IMG/VR virus record: IMGVR_UViG_3300047476_000704
Span: 1-64,000 of that record
DNA: 64,000 bases
Reading direction: 5' to 3' (one strand)
Origin: a virus
Program-made: the position numbers and the translations under genes
Notes under the pieces: model-generated
Told to the model about the DNA's origin: nothing
What the model saw: only the letters and a program-made list of their open reading frames with translations
Databases searched by the model: none
In this document: one piece after another, positions 37,664 to 45,109 of the stretch
Layout: every line of letters starts with the position of its first letter
How positions within the stretch are numbered: the stretch's first letter is position 1

Positions 37664-40180
37664 AAATTGTGATAGTTTTTTTTCTGCATGGTTTACTTTT
37701 TCCCATTTCAATGCTCTATAAAAGTCATTCATTTTGTTTTCCAACTCTGCTTCAAATATTCTATCAACATCAATGTATTTTTTAACAAAATCCATAATAA
37801 CATCTGGGTCATTATAGTTTTTAAATGCAACCGTATCTAATCCAAACGGATTTTGTTTTAAATATACCCATTTAATCTTATCTCCATCTCTAATTGGTTC
37901 GTATAAGAATGGGCAATTGTAATGTTTAAGTAATCGGTTATATGTAATTGCTGCTTTAACGTGGGCAGGTGTGCCAGGTAAAAATGCTCCAATTCGTTTT
38001 TCTAAATTTTTGGTATCATATTTACTAATCTCCTTTACTGCTCCACCCTTTGCTATAACTGATACATCTAAATCAGCTAAACTCAACTTAAACTCTCGTA
38101 GTTCCTTATCAACATCTTCATTTGTTTTACCAGTTAGGATGTCACGAAGAATACCACTCATAAAGTCTTGAAATGCTTTTGGAAATGATGAACGAACTAC
38201 ATCCAATCCTTTCACATCCAACTTATCACAAGGAATACCATTCTTTAGAATCATCCATTGTGCGTATCTCTTCTTTGCTACCCAAAATCCTGCTTTACTG
38301 ATATATTCTTTCTTAATTTCAAAACGATGTTTATCCTTTGATATAAAGAAGAACCTTTCTGCTAACATATCATAAAACTTATTTAGGAATGATTGCGTTT
38401 CTTCTGCAATATCATTTACCACCGAAGCCATTTGTTTCTCATCAAATGTTTTATACTCCGGAAACCTATGTTTTACCAAAGGTTCTGCTAACATATAGAT
38501 TGAATCCGTATCAATATACACATTATAATCTTCTTTTGTACCTAATTCTTTTTGGTACTTGATGTTTGCCATCTCTGCCGTTTTCTTAATAACAGTTTGG
38601 CCCGTAATCGTAACTGCCTCTGCATTATCAATATCGTAAAACCGAAAGGCAGGAAGACCAAGAACACCATACATAGAGTTAAGAAGAATCTTCTGAACCA
38701 ACTGCCTTTTAGCATAAAATTCATATTTCTCCGTATCACCCGCTTCACCATATTGCTTTTCTAATTTTCTAAATTCTACCCGTTGTGAAAACCATAAATC
38801 TAAAATATCTGCAATAAGTCCAGGTTTACTCTGGTCATACAGAACCCCATTGGCGGCTACACCCAATCCGTGCTCTTTAATCATCTGCTGTACTTCACCT
38901 TTACTATAAGTTTCCGTACTACCTTCCGATGTTACATCATATGTTTTATCCACACCTCTAATCCATTCTTCCGCATCCCAATTCTCAATCTTACCCATTT
39001 TAGTTTCGGGAGAAATATTTAGGGTCATAATAATAGATGGATATAGCGATGTTAAATCCAAGTCATAAATCCAATCATACTTACCAACGATAGGTTCTTT
39101 CACATATGCTCCGATGAACTTCTCTTGGTTATTATCATTGATTTCCTGCATCCGTTCTCTTCTATCCGCAGGTTTGTTTGGTGCTACTAAATTCTTTTGT
39201 TTAAGATAGTTCAAACAAGCACCTTCCAAATACTTTGATGAATACACAAAGTCCTCATATGGAACGTGACCCGCGTGGCAGATTGCTCTACATAGTTCAA
39301 TGAATTGTAGTTTCTTTTCCAAACCAACAACCAACTCAACGTCTACAATGTTATAATCAATGTATTTGTTTATATCCTCTCTGAACAAATCATCCAAATT
39401 ACCTTTGTATTCCACCTTACCCTTACCCAACTCTTTGGTTGCAATATAGTTTAGAGTATATGATGGTTCTAATGTATAGGTATATGTCTTATATAAGTGA
39501 ATATAATCCAATGCACTTACCCCAGCAAAACTCCAACGATTACGATATGGCGAATAGAAACACTCACCAATTGGTGAAAGGCGAGTTGCGTTATTTCTAC
39601 CCAATACATTTGTAATACGATTGAATAGATATGGTACGTCAAATGAGTCAATATTCCAACCCGTAATAATTGATGGTCTGATTTCCTCATAGATTGTTAA
39701 GAATGCTCTCAACAAATCTCTCTCATTACTATACGATTTAACAACTCTATTGCCAGTTGTAGTATTTTGTACCTTATCATCTTTATCCAATACCAAAGCA
39801 TAGTAAATATCAGTTGCACTATCGTGTAATGCAATTGCTGTGATTTCATTCTTTGCTTTTTGGGTATCCGGCAAACCTGATAACATTTCAACCTCAATGT
39901 CAAATGTCATCACAACATGCCCTTCGGATGGAATATCGGATGTATGATATAAATCTACTAATATACGAGTAGTTTCTGGAACATCCGATTCAAATAGATT
40001 TGGGTCATCTTTTGTAAACTCATATGTTTTGGAAACTTTAACTCCACTCAATGATGTTGCTTCACCGAATGGGTCAGGTCTCCAAGCATATGGTTTGAAA
40101 TCAAAAACCGTGTAACCGATTTTATCATCCCAAATATGGACTTTATTTTTGCCCTTTTGATAAAAAATATTTTGATACAA
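37652..40180 (-). CDS. family B DNA polymerase (gp43-like)
   Basis: 842 residues. 3'-5' exonuclease motifs are MTFDIEVEM (Exo I), SIITGWNIDSFDVPYL (Exo II) and YNIVDVELV (Exo III). Polymerase motifs are DLTSLYPSIIMTLN (motif A), LLNSMYGVLG (motif B) and YIDTDSIYML (motif C), so both activities look intact. The terminal residues LSQFFGF are consistent with a clamp-binding peptide. It is uninterrupted by introns or inteins, unlike several relatives. It has its own promoter at 40203-40234. Confidence 0.97.
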   Translation of the reverse strand: MYQNIFYQKGKNKVHIWDDKIGYTVFDFKPYAWRPDPFGEATSLSGVKVSKTYEFTKDDPNLFESDVPETTRILVDLYHTSDIPSEGHVVMTFDIEVEMLSGLPDTQKAKNEITAIALHDSATDIYYALVLDKDDKVQNTTTGNRVVKSYSNERDLLRAFLTIYEEIRPSIITGWNIDSFDVPYLFNRITNVLGRNNATRLSPIGECFYSPYRNRWSFAGVSALDYIHLYKTYTYTLEPSYTLNYIATKELGKGKVEYKGNLDDLFREDINKYIDYNIVDVELVVGLEKKLQFIELCRAICHAGHVPYEDFVYSSKYLEGACLNYLKQKNLVAPNKPADRRERMQEINDNNQEKFIGAYVKEPIVGKYDWIYDLDLTSLYPSIIMTLNISPETKMGKIENWDAEEWIRGVDKTYDVTSEGSTETYSKGEVQQMIKEHGLGVAANGVLYDQSKPGLIADILDLWFSQRVEFRKLEKQYGEAGDTEKYEFYAKRQLVQKILLNSMYGVLGLPAFRFYDIDNAEAVTITGQTVIKKTAEMANIKYQKELGTKEDYNVYIDTDSIYMLAEPLVKHRFPEYKTFDEKQMASVVNDIAEETQSFLNKFYDMLAERFFFISKDKHRFEIKKEYISKAGFWVAKKRYAQWMILKNGIPCDKLDVKGLDVVRSSFPKAFQDFMSGILRDILTGKTNEDVDKELREFKLSLADLDVSVIAKGGAVKEISKYDTKNLEKRIGAFLPGTPAHVKAAITYNRLLKHYNCPFLYEPIRDGDKIKWVYLKQNPFGLDTVAFKNYNDPDVIMDFVKKYIDVDRIFEAELENKMNDFYRALKWEKVNHAEKKLSQFFGF

Positions 40181-40202
40181 CTTATTATTGGTTTAATTTT
40201 TA

Positions 40203-40234
40203 CAAAGATACAAAATATAAACCAAAAGAACAAA
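40203..40234 (-). promoter_or_regulatory. Bacteroidota-type promoter of DNA polymerase
   Basis: TTTG (40231-40234), 20-base spacer, TATCTTTG (40203-40210) on the minus strand. It fits TAnnTTTG and lies 23 bases before the polymerase start, inside the end of the upstream gene. Confidence 0.78.
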
Positions 40235-40238
40235 TAGT

Positions 40239-40703
40239 TTAATACATTTTTACTAAACTATCTGCTGCATATGTTACTGCTGCGTTTGTTCCTTTGTGTC
40301 TACATTTATAACCCATACCTTCCACCATTCCTACTGCTTGACGGAATACTTCATTTGATTTGAATTGTGGGTCTGGGTTCAAGTCTACATCAATATAAGT
40401 TGCCTTTGGTAATCCAGCTTCTCTTAAATACTCTGCTACCTCAATAGAAGACCAAACTTCGTGTATCAAACGATTGCCTGAATAATTTTCTCTGTTTGTA
40501 TTCCAACGAGTGAATAGTAAGTGAGCTCCTTTGCCTGGAGTATATAATGCAATTACAATTGCGTAGATTGTTTTTGTTTTGAATACTTGTGAATCACACC
40601 CAATGAGTATTTCTATACCATCGTTTTTAGATAGGTATTCAGATATATATGCTACTAACTCTACTTTTTTTCTGTCAATTAATCTTCTGAATACCTTTTC
40701 CAT
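40239..40703 (-). CDS. YkuK-like RNase H-fold protein
   Basis: 154 residues. ILIGCDSQVFKTKTIYAIVI at about 32 gives the first catalytic-type Asp strand of the RNase H fold, followed by ATYIDVDLNPDPQ and VEGMGYKCRHKGTNAAVTYAAD. This matches the DUF458/YkuK family, predicted RNase H-like nucleases. Four bases from the next gene upstream. A nucleic acid-processing role fits its position beside the polymerase. Confidence 0.7.
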   Translation of the reverse strand: MEKVFRRLIDRKKVELVAYISEYLSKNDGIEILIGCDSQVFKTKTIYAIVIALYTPGKGAHLLFTRWNTNRENYSGNRLIHEVWSSIEVAEYLREAGLPKATYIDVDLNPDPQFKSNEVFRQAVGMVEGMGYKCRHKGTNAAVTYAADSLVKMY

Positions 40704-40707
40704 ATCC

Positions 40708-41238
40708 TTACCTTATTTTGAATTTGTGTTTACTACCATCACTTTTTGAATAAATTACATATAATGGTGAAACTTCAAATTGCATCTGCATAAACTTATT
40801 AGTATATTGTTGCCACTTACCTTTCTTTAAGTAAGCTACAGTCATATGTGGATGATATTCTGGATAATCGTTTGAATGTGGTAGTTTCTTTAAGAGTTCG
40901 TTTGCTCTTTCCAATCCTTCGCCACTTGCATCAAACTTTAATACATCATAATCTGGGTTATCATCAAAGATAGATGGATTTGTTAGTTTAATATCACCAA
41001 ATGGAACTTGATTGATAATTTGAGATACTACACCATCTGGTACATTTGTATGTAAACCATATAGTAATGTAACGTGTGGTTCTGTTTCTAAACCATAATG
41101 ACCGTTCTCATCATCATACAAATCAACATCACTAATTGTACCAGTTAATATAGATTCATCAAAATCCAAATATAACATTGCACAACCATATTGATATGGT
41201 GTTTTTTGTATTTCTTTTAATATCTTGCGTAGTTTCAT
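40708..41238 (-). CDS. 2H phosphoesterase (2'-5' RNA ligase-like)
   Basis: 176 residues. Two HxT motifs define the 2H superfamily: PHVTLLYGL at about 60 and HPHMTVAYLKKG at about 140. Such enzymes open 2',3'-cyclic phosphates; in phages they are associated with RNA repair and with counteracting tRNA-cleaving defences, which fits the tRNA array that begins 16 bases away. The start at MKLRKILKE was chosen because the 13 earlier codons run into the RNA element at 41255. The leader MKLRKILKE resembles MIKLKDLLVE of two other proteins here. Confidence 0.85.
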   Translation of the reverse strand: MKLRKILKEIQKTPYQYGCAMLYLDFDESILTGTISDVDLYDDENGHYGLETEPHVTLLYGLHTNVPDGVVSQIINQVPFGDIKLTNPSIFDDNPDYDVLKFDASGEGLERANELLKKLPHSNDYPEYHPHMTVAYLKKGKWQQYTNKFMQMQFEVSPLYVIYSKSDGSKHKFKIR

Positions 41239-41254
41239 TTTGTTTTTGTTTTGC

Positions 41255-41425
41255 TGTGGTAGGAGGATTCGAACCATCCAAAGGGAGATTCAGTAAGTAA
41301 CATCCGCCGGCCGGCTTGGTGGTCTACCCCATATTACTTACCTATTTCTTTATCCCCGCCCCCGAGACAGGAGGGTGTGTCTGCCAGATTAGTGCCGCGC
41401 GCTAATCATTTTTCACCATACCACA
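41255..41425 (-). ncRNA. tRNA-like RNA element with internal insertion
   Basis: 171 nt closed by a perfect 7-bp acceptor-like stem (TGTGGTA/TACCACA). The 3' part has a TTCGAAT T-loop-like motif, though the T-stem is imperfect. Inside are two further stems: GATTAG/CTAATC and the 8-bp GTAAGTAA/TTACTTAC. A possible anticodon arm CCCTC-CTGTCTC-GGGGG is present. It is about 95 nt longer than a tRNA. It lacks an Ala-rich tag frame, so it is not a tmRNA. It could be a tRNA with an insertion or a novel tRNA-like RNA. Confidence 0.45.
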
Positions 41426-41428
41426 ATT

Positions 41429-41623
41429 TTAAGGTCTATTGAATGTTATATTATTTTGTAACCGTATATCTTTATTATTTAATACCCAAATTTGTCCATC
41501 ATCCATTCCACAAGTAAAAAATAAATCGTGCTCTTGTGAGTAATCTATACACATAAATGCATATCCTTTCATTCCATCAGATAATCGGATAATTGGTATT
41601 GTTGGGTTTAATTGTATTATCAT
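41429..41623 (-). CDS. small conserved phage protein
   Basis: 64 residues. MIIQLNPTIPIIRLSDGMKG at the start, then CIDYSQEHDLFFTC and GQIWVLNNKDIRLQNNIT. The pattern of an N-terminal IQL-NP strand, a Tyr-x-x-Glu-His turn and the ending NKDIR-x-x-NIT matches a small family seen in T4-like marine phages. Unknown function. Overlaps no RNA gene: it sits between the tRNA-like element and tRNA-Ser. Confidence 0.65.
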   Translation of the reverse strand: MIIQLNPTIPIIRLSDGMKGYAFMCIDYSQEHDLFFTCGMDDGQIWVLNNKDIRLQNNITFNRP

Positions 41624-41652
41624 GCCTATAAATATAAAGTTATGATAATTGT

Positions 41653-41741
41653 AGAGAGTGAGGGGCTCGAACCCTCGCGCCGGTTTTACCCAACCTAACA
41701 GTTTAGCAAACTGCCCCCTTCACCAACTTGGGTAACTCTCT
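41653..41741 (-). tRNA. tRNA-Ser(GCT)
   Basis: Acceptor AGAGAGT/ACTCTCT, anticodon loop TTGCTAA (stem GCAGT/ACTGT), T-loop TTCGAGC. 89 nt, with the long variable arm expected of serine. Confidence 0.88.
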
Positions 41742-41742
41742 G

Positions 41743-41818
41743 TGGTGACTCCATCAGGACTCGAACCTGAAACCTACGCATTAGAAGTGCGTTGCTCTAT
41801 CCATTGAGCTATGGAGCC
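41743..41818 (-). tRNA. tRNA-Arg(TCT)
   Basis: Acceptor GGCTCCA/TGGAGTC, anticodon loop CTTCTAA (stem ACGCA/TGCGT), T-loop TTCGAGT. A 3' CCA is encoded directly after discriminator A. Confidence 0.92.
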
Positions 41819-41823
41819 ATATG

Positions 41824-41910
41824 AGGAGGGTGTGAGATTCGAACTCACGGTCCTGTTACAGACTCCGGTTTTCAAGACCGGTGCAATAGACCAACTCTGC
41901 CAACCCTCCT
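41824..41910 (-). tRNA. tRNA-Ser(TGA)
   Basis: Acceptor AGGAGGG/CCCTCCT, anticodon loop CTTGAAA (stem CCGGT/ACCGG), T-loop TTCGAAT. 87 nt with a long variable arm. Confidence 0.92.
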
Positions 41911-41919
41911 TTTATTATA

Positions 41920-42474
41920 TTACTCTTCGTTTAATTTCAAATCTTCAATAACTTCTTTATGGATTCGTCTTTCCTCTTCCATTAGTTCTTCTAACATTGC
42001 ATAAACTTCATCTCGATAATCATCATCTCCATAGAATTTATTTGCATCAATATCTTCATCTAAATATTCTTCCGAACCATATTCCGATGAATAATATGCT
42101 ATACCCATTGGGTCACAACTTTCGTCCTGAAATGTATTCTCAATTACAACATCCTCTTTGATACATATAAGTTTAGAACATAATTGTTTAAGTAATGGAT
42201 TTACTGCATCCCATGCTGATGTTAGATTGATTGAAATTTCAGTATCCCATTCTCCCTCAATTTGTCCATATACCCATTTAGCACCAACATTATCATTTAC
42301 CCAACCTCTATCATAATCCTCATCTGTCCAATTCATATCATATACACCATTAATTATATCAATTGTATGTGTATCTCCAATTTCATCCTGCACCGAAAAG
42401 ATTCTTTTCAACTCATCAATAACTGCTTGGTTACAATTTTTAACTCTAACCATATTATCTACGTGATTTGCCAT
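41920..42474 (-). CDS. DUF1281-like protein, unknown
   Basis: 184 residues, acidic. MANHVDNMVRVKNCNQAVID at the start resembles DUF1281/YubB-type phage proteins, where a ferredoxin-like domain follows. The middle contains TDEDYDRGWVNDNVGAKWVY, the C-terminus is a highly acidic helix. It overlaps the upstream coiled-coil gene by one base, so the two form a small operon inside the tRNA array. Confidence 0.6.
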   Translation of the reverse strand: MANHVDNMVRVKNCNQAVIDELKRIFSVQDEIGDTHTIDIINGVYDMNWTDEDYDRGWVNDNVGAKWVYGQIEGEWDTEISINLTSAWDAVNPLLKQLCSKLICIKEDVVIENTFQDESCDPMGIAYYSSEYGSEEYLDEDIDANKFYGDDDYRDEVYAMLEELMEEERRIHKEVIEDLKLNEE

Positions 42475-42827
42475 TAGATTTCTTCGGTTTTAGTTTGTGT
42501 TGAATCAGATTTTAATTTAATTTCGGGATATTTTTGGCGAATTTCAACCGAATCTTCAACTGCCCACTTTTGTTTAAGTTTAGCTCTTTTTTCAATATTC
42601 TTCAATTGTTCTTTCTTCTTTTGAATATCTTTTGTTAGTTTTTCAATACGAACATATTTACTTGCATAATCTTCATCGGTGGCATCAATCCACTCAATTT
42701 TTCTTTTAGATTCTTTGATTTCTGCTTTCAAACTTTCAACCAATGGTGCCTCATCACTAAACTTCGGGTCAATAGTTCCACCCAATGTGTTTAGTAAAAG
42801 CATGATAGACATTCCCAATTCTTTCAT
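42474..42827 (-). CDS. coiled-coil protein, unknown
   Basis: 117 residues. A short hydrophobic start (about residues 4-15) is followed by a long charged coiled coil (about 30-95) with many Lys and Glu. Not recognised. It has a -7 promoter box at 42843-42850. Confidence 0.5.
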   Translation of the reverse strand: MKELGMSIMLLLNTLGGTIDPKFSDEAPLVESLKAEIKESKRKIEWIDATDEDYASKYVRIEKLTKDIQKKKEQLKNIEKRAKLKQKWAVEDSVEIRQKYPEIKLKSDSTQTKTEEI

Positions 42828-42842
42828 ATGAATTATTTTTTA

Positions 42843-42850
42843 CAAATATA
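42843..42850 (-). promoter_or_regulatory. -7 promoter box
   Basis: TATATTTG on the minus strand 16 bases before the coiled-coil gene. No clean TTTG at the -33 position. Confidence 0.5.
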
Positions 42851-42891
42851 AGATATTTTTTTATTATATCCTAATTTTATTTAACTTTTGT

Positions 42892-42961
42892 TACCCGAGC
42901 TGGATTCGAACCAACCCTAACTGCACCAAAAACAGTTGTGCTACCGCTACACCATCGAGCA
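42892..42961 (-). tRNA. tRNA-Gln(TTG)
   Basis: Acceptor TGCTCGA/TCGGGTA (G-U pairs), anticodon loop TTTTGGT (stem ACTGT/GCAGT), T-loop TTCGAAT. Confidence 0.85.
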
Positions 42962-42967
42962 ATTCGC

Positions 42968-43040
42968 AGTTCGTACGGGATTCGAACCCGTGGTCTCCAC
43001 AGTGACAGTGTGGGATGTTGGGCCTCTACACCAACGAACT
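42968..43040 (-). tRNA. tRNA-Asp(GTC)
   Basis: Acceptor AGTTCGT/ACGAACT, anticodon loop CTGTCAC (stem CCACA/TGTGG), T-loop TTCGAAT. Confidence 0.93.
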
Positions 43041-43045
43041 AAATG

Positions 43046-43300
43046 TGATTACTGATTTGACTCATTTCGAACTTTCGGGGCTCGTATCATTCAATTTCAG
43101 TAATCAATAATTAAAACAAACTTTTTGTACCCGATGTACATCATAACCAATTCGCATTGGTGGTTACATTTTCGCATTTGGGTTAATTACTCCCGACTTA
43201 TAGTAACTCTCTCCTGACCTGTATGACTATTCCGGCTTCAACAGTACCCTTTTGGATTTTATATACCGAGGGGTTACACCTCAGTCTTCGTTTGTTTTGA
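43046..43300 (-). other. 260-base non-tRNA stretch with hairpins
   Basis: No ORF with coding character. A 10-bp stem TGATTACTGA/TCAGTAATCA encloses 41 bases at 43046-43106. TAACCA/TGGTTA and ACTGAGG/CCTCGGT hairpins follow. The latter ends in CTCGGTA, also present at the start of the elements at 44226 and 48190. Possibly a structured RNA, or a decayed tRNA region. Confidence 0.4.
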
Positions 43301-43372
43301 GCTTCCAGTCGGAATCGAACCAACAACCTCTCGATTACAAATCGAAGGCTCTACCAGTTGAGCTATGGAAGC
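43301..43372 (-). tRNA. tRNA-Thr(TGT)
   Basis: Acceptor GCTTCCA/TGGAAGC, anticodon loop TTTGTAA (stem TTCGA/TCGAG), T-loop TTCGATT. Its 5' end overlaps the stop of the HNH gene. Confidence 0.93.
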
Positions 43373-43782
43373 GTATTATTTCTTTTTTGCAAAGCTATTT
43401 TAGAACCTTTTATACCACCTTCTAACATTCTAGCATAACCTTCTTCTGATATATTTTTTAAACCAAAAGTTGGAGTTTGTGAATGACAATTAGGACACAT
43501 TATTTTTAGGTTTTCATGTCTATTATCTCTTCTATTTCCATTTATATGGTCAATCTGAAATGTTATTGGTTTTCCATTATATTCGGTAATACCACATTCT
43601 TCACATCTTTCACCTCTTATCTTTTTAAGATGAATACCCATACCTTTACTCCAATTAGTATCTAATTGAAACTTTGTTTTAATTCTATCGGCTGCTGAAC
43701 AATCCCACCCACAATACAATCCTTTTGATTGAGATGGCATATATGTTATTTCTTTTCCACAATTTTTACAATTTGATTTCAT
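43363..43782 (-). CDS. HNH endonuclease in the tRNA array
   Basis: 139 residues. Zinc-binding Cys pairs at the N-terminus (NCKNCGKEI, LYCGWDC) and in the HNH core (RCEECGI, then FQIDHINGNRRDNRHENLKI and MCPNCHSQ). It resembles free-standing homing endonucleases of phages, which often insert at tRNA genes. The stop codon lies ten bases inside the tRNA-Thr gene, so transcript processing must separate them. A hairpin of eight base pairs (TAGGTTAC/GTAACCTA) precedes it. Confidence 0.88.
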   Translation of the reverse strand: MKSNCKNCGKEITYMPSQSKGLYCGWDCSAADRIKTKFQLDTNWSKGMGIHLKKIRGERCEECGITEYNGKPITFQIDHINGNRRDNRHENLKIMCPNCHSQTPTFGLKNISEEGYARMLEGGIKGSKIALQKRNNTLP

Positions 43783-43804
43783 AGTATTTTCTTTACTATA
43801 AATA

Positions 43805-43836
43805 TTAGGTTACTAAAAAAAAGTAAAGTAACCTAA
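43805..43836 (-). other. hairpin between tRNA-Glu and HNH gene
   Basis: TAGGTTAC/GTAACCTA, 8 bp, with a T-rich loop. It could end the tRNA transcript or act in the HNH leader. No T run follows on the minus strand, so it is not a classical terminator. Confidence 0.3.
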
Positions 43837-43844
43837 CCAAATGT

Positions 43845-43917
43845 ACTCCGGACGGGACTCGAACCCGTAAGCTTCCACGTGAAAGGCGGATGTCCTAACC
43901 AATTAGACGACCGGAGC
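43845..43917 (-). tRNA. tRNA-Glu(TTC)
   Basis: Acceptor GCTCCGG/CCGGAGT, anticodon loop CTTTCAC (stem TCCGC/GTGGA), T-loop TTCGAGT. A promoter lies six bases upstream. Confidence 0.92.
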
Positions 43918-43922
43918 ATTTA

Positions 43923-43954
43923 CAAATATAACTATTTTATTTTTTAATTCCAAA
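43923..43954 (-). promoter_or_regulatory. Bacteroidota-type promoter for tRNA-Glu
   Basis: TTTG (43951-43954), 20-base spacer, TATATTTG (43923-43930) on the minus strand. Confidence 0.8.
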
Positions 43955-43971
43955 CTTTTATGGAATTATTT

Positions 43972-44054
43972 TGGTGGGGGCAGAAAGACTCGAACTTCCG
44001 AACCCGAAGGAGAGCATTTACAGTGCCCCGCAATTGCCGCTATGCGATACCCCC
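43972..44054 (-). tRNA. tRNA-Tyr(GTA)
   Basis: Acceptor GGGGGTA/TGCCCCC, anticodon loop CTGTAAA (stem GGGCA/TGCTC), T-loop TTCGAGT, long variable arm. 3' CCA encoded. Confidence 0.93.
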
Positions 44055-44153
44055 AATTTAGTCTTTTCCTTACCTCTTAATAACCACATTGCCAGTCCGA
44101 TGTTACTATCGGATGCTTACCAAAATCATACTTTGGAGCGATTACTACATTGA

Positions 44154-44224
44154 GCAGGTAGTCAGATTCGAACTGACGTCTCCGGTTTGGAAGACCAGAG
44201 CACTAACCACTGTGCTATACCTGC
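44154..44224 (-). tRNA. tRNA-Gly(TCC)
   Basis: Acceptor GCAGGTA/TACCTGC, anticodon loop CTTCCAA (stem CTGGT/ACCGG), T-loop TTCGAAT. Canonical shape. Confidence 0.93.
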
Positions 44225-44225
44225 A

Positions 44226-44452
44226 AATTTCCCCACTTGAGATTCCAGATGAGTAGATATTTATAGTTTTTCCTTTCAAAAACCCAATGCATCTTACTGC
44301 TTAAAAAGTCAACACTACGGGGAGGAGCCGTGTCCCCACTCCTTTATTCCCACGAGAACGGCGTTTTATTAGTTAGGATGTCCGCTCCATTACCCTATCC
44401 ATTGTTAAATGAGTCTTGGATTAAAGACTACCGAGTATCTCTTACTCGTTGT
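44226..44452 (-). ncRNA. candidate structured RNA between tRNA-Met and tRNA-Gly
   Basis: 227 nt without a coding frame. It starts with hairpin CGAGTA/TACTCG, continues with AGATACTCGGTA, hairpin AGTCTT/AAGACT, the block AATAAAACGCCGTT, then CTCGTGGGAATAAAGGAGTG and the hairpin GGGG/CCCC around ACACGGCTCCT. The order AGATACTCGGTA, hairpin, ATAA-ACGCC, CGTG-AATAAA recurs in the 5' part of the element at 47277-48266 with a different stem sequence. That is consistent with a related RNA. Confidence 0.5.
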
Positions 44453-44525
44453 GGACCAGGTAGGAATCGAACCTACTACCTTCACATTATGAGTGTGCCG
44501 CTCTAACCGAGTGAGCTACAAGTCC
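44453..44525 (-). tRNA. tRNA-Met(CAT)
   Basis: Acceptor GGACTTG/CTGGTCC with one mismatch, anticodon loop CTCATAA, T-loop TTCGATT. Elongator Met or, if lysidine-modified, Ile for AUA; not separable from sequence. Confidence 0.85.
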
Positions 44526-44581
44526 ATATCGTTTAATCTAACGATAAAATCTAATATCGTTTCTTTCAACGATAAATAAGG

Positions 44582-44690
44582 TGCCGGAGGAGAGATTGGT
44601 TACTCTCACGATGCCCTTCTCGGTTACACCACCACTCTAGAATAGGTACGTCTAATGGTTGTACTTCCCATTTGTTCCGCCACTCCGGCA
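44582..44690 (-). ncRNA. tRNA-like RNA element (109 nt)
   Basis: Perfect 8-bp closing stem TGCCGGAG/CTCCGGCA. The 5' part GTGGCGGAAC resembles a Leu/Ser D-arm, but the T-arm equivalent GAGAG-TAACCAA-TCTCT lacks the TTC motif and no clear anticodon arm forms. It ends nine bases before tRNA-Ala, so it is likely co-processed. A decayed tRNA or a novel RNA. Confidence 0.45.
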
Positions 44691-44699
44691 TATTTCTTT

Positions 44700-44776
44700 T
44701 GGTGGAGAAAGTGGGATTCGAACCCACGACCTCTTGAATGCAAATCAAGCGTTCTAGCCAACTGAACTAAATCCCC
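44700..44776 (-). tRNA. tRNA-Ala(TGC)
   Basis: Acceptor GGGGATT/TTTCTCC with mismatches at its inner end, anticodon loop TTTGCAT (stem CTTGA/TCAAG), T-loop TTCGAAT, 3' CCA encoded. Confidence 0.85.
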
Positions 44777-44780
44777 ATTA

Positions 44781-44884
44781 TGTAACGGCTGTGCGGTTTG
44801 TGTCTCATTCACTCCTTTATACGAGCTTCAAAAGTTTCCATTTCATACCTAGCGTCTGTTCCGCCATTCTTTCGAATCGTTACA
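44781..44884 (-). ncRNA. tRNA-like RNA element (104 nt)
   Basis: Perfect 7-bp closing stem TGTAACG/CGTTACA, four bases from tRNA-Ala and four from tRNA-Leu. Contains ATGGCGGAAC as in the element at 44582. Contains CTCGTATAAAGGAGTG, similar to CTCGTGGGAATAAAGGAGTG at 44226-44452. No T-loop motif or anticodon arm. The tight packing suggests it is excised by the same tRNA-processing enzymes. Confidence 0.45.
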
Positions 44885-44888
44885 TTGT

Positions 44889-44971
44889 ACTTCGGACTGG
44901 AATCGAACCAGCACTCTCTTACGAAAACAAGATTTTAAGTCTTGCGGGTCTACCTATTCCCCCACCGAAGC
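44889..44971 (-). tRNA. tRNA-Leu(TAA)
   Basis: Acceptor GCTTCGG/CCGAAGT, anticodon loop CTTAAAA (stem CAAGA/TCTTG), T-loop TTCGATT, long variable arm. Own promoter begins eight bases upstream. Confidence 0.93.
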
Positions 44972-44978
44972 AACTTTA

Positions 44979-45010
44979 CAAATATACGAAACTTTTTTCA
45001 TATATCCAAA
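44979..45010 (-). promoter_or_regulatory. Bacteroidota-type promoter for tRNA-Leu
   Basis: TTTG (45007-45010), 20-base spacer with AAAAAAGTTTCG, TATATTTG (44979-44986) on the minus strand. One of several near-identical copies in the array. Confidence 0.85.
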
Positions 45011-45033
45011 TGATTTCAACAAAAAGTTTAATG

Positions 45034-45104
45034 TTGCGTGTGTGGGGTTCGAACCCACTTGACTTTCCTTATGAGAGATAGCTCTTTTCCACCAAGCCAC
45101 GCAA
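45034..45104 (-). tRNA. tRNA(CAT), Met or Ile2
   Basis: Acceptor TTGCGTG/CACGCAA, anticodon loop CTCATAA with a weak stem (one mismatch), T-loop TTCGAAC. A second CAT anticodon; an Ile AUA reader is possible. Confidence 0.75.
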
Positions 45105-45109
45105 TATGG

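Noticed and set aside
41255-41425. tmRNA
   Set aside because: Length is far below 300 nt and no Ala-rich tag reading frame ending in a stop is present.
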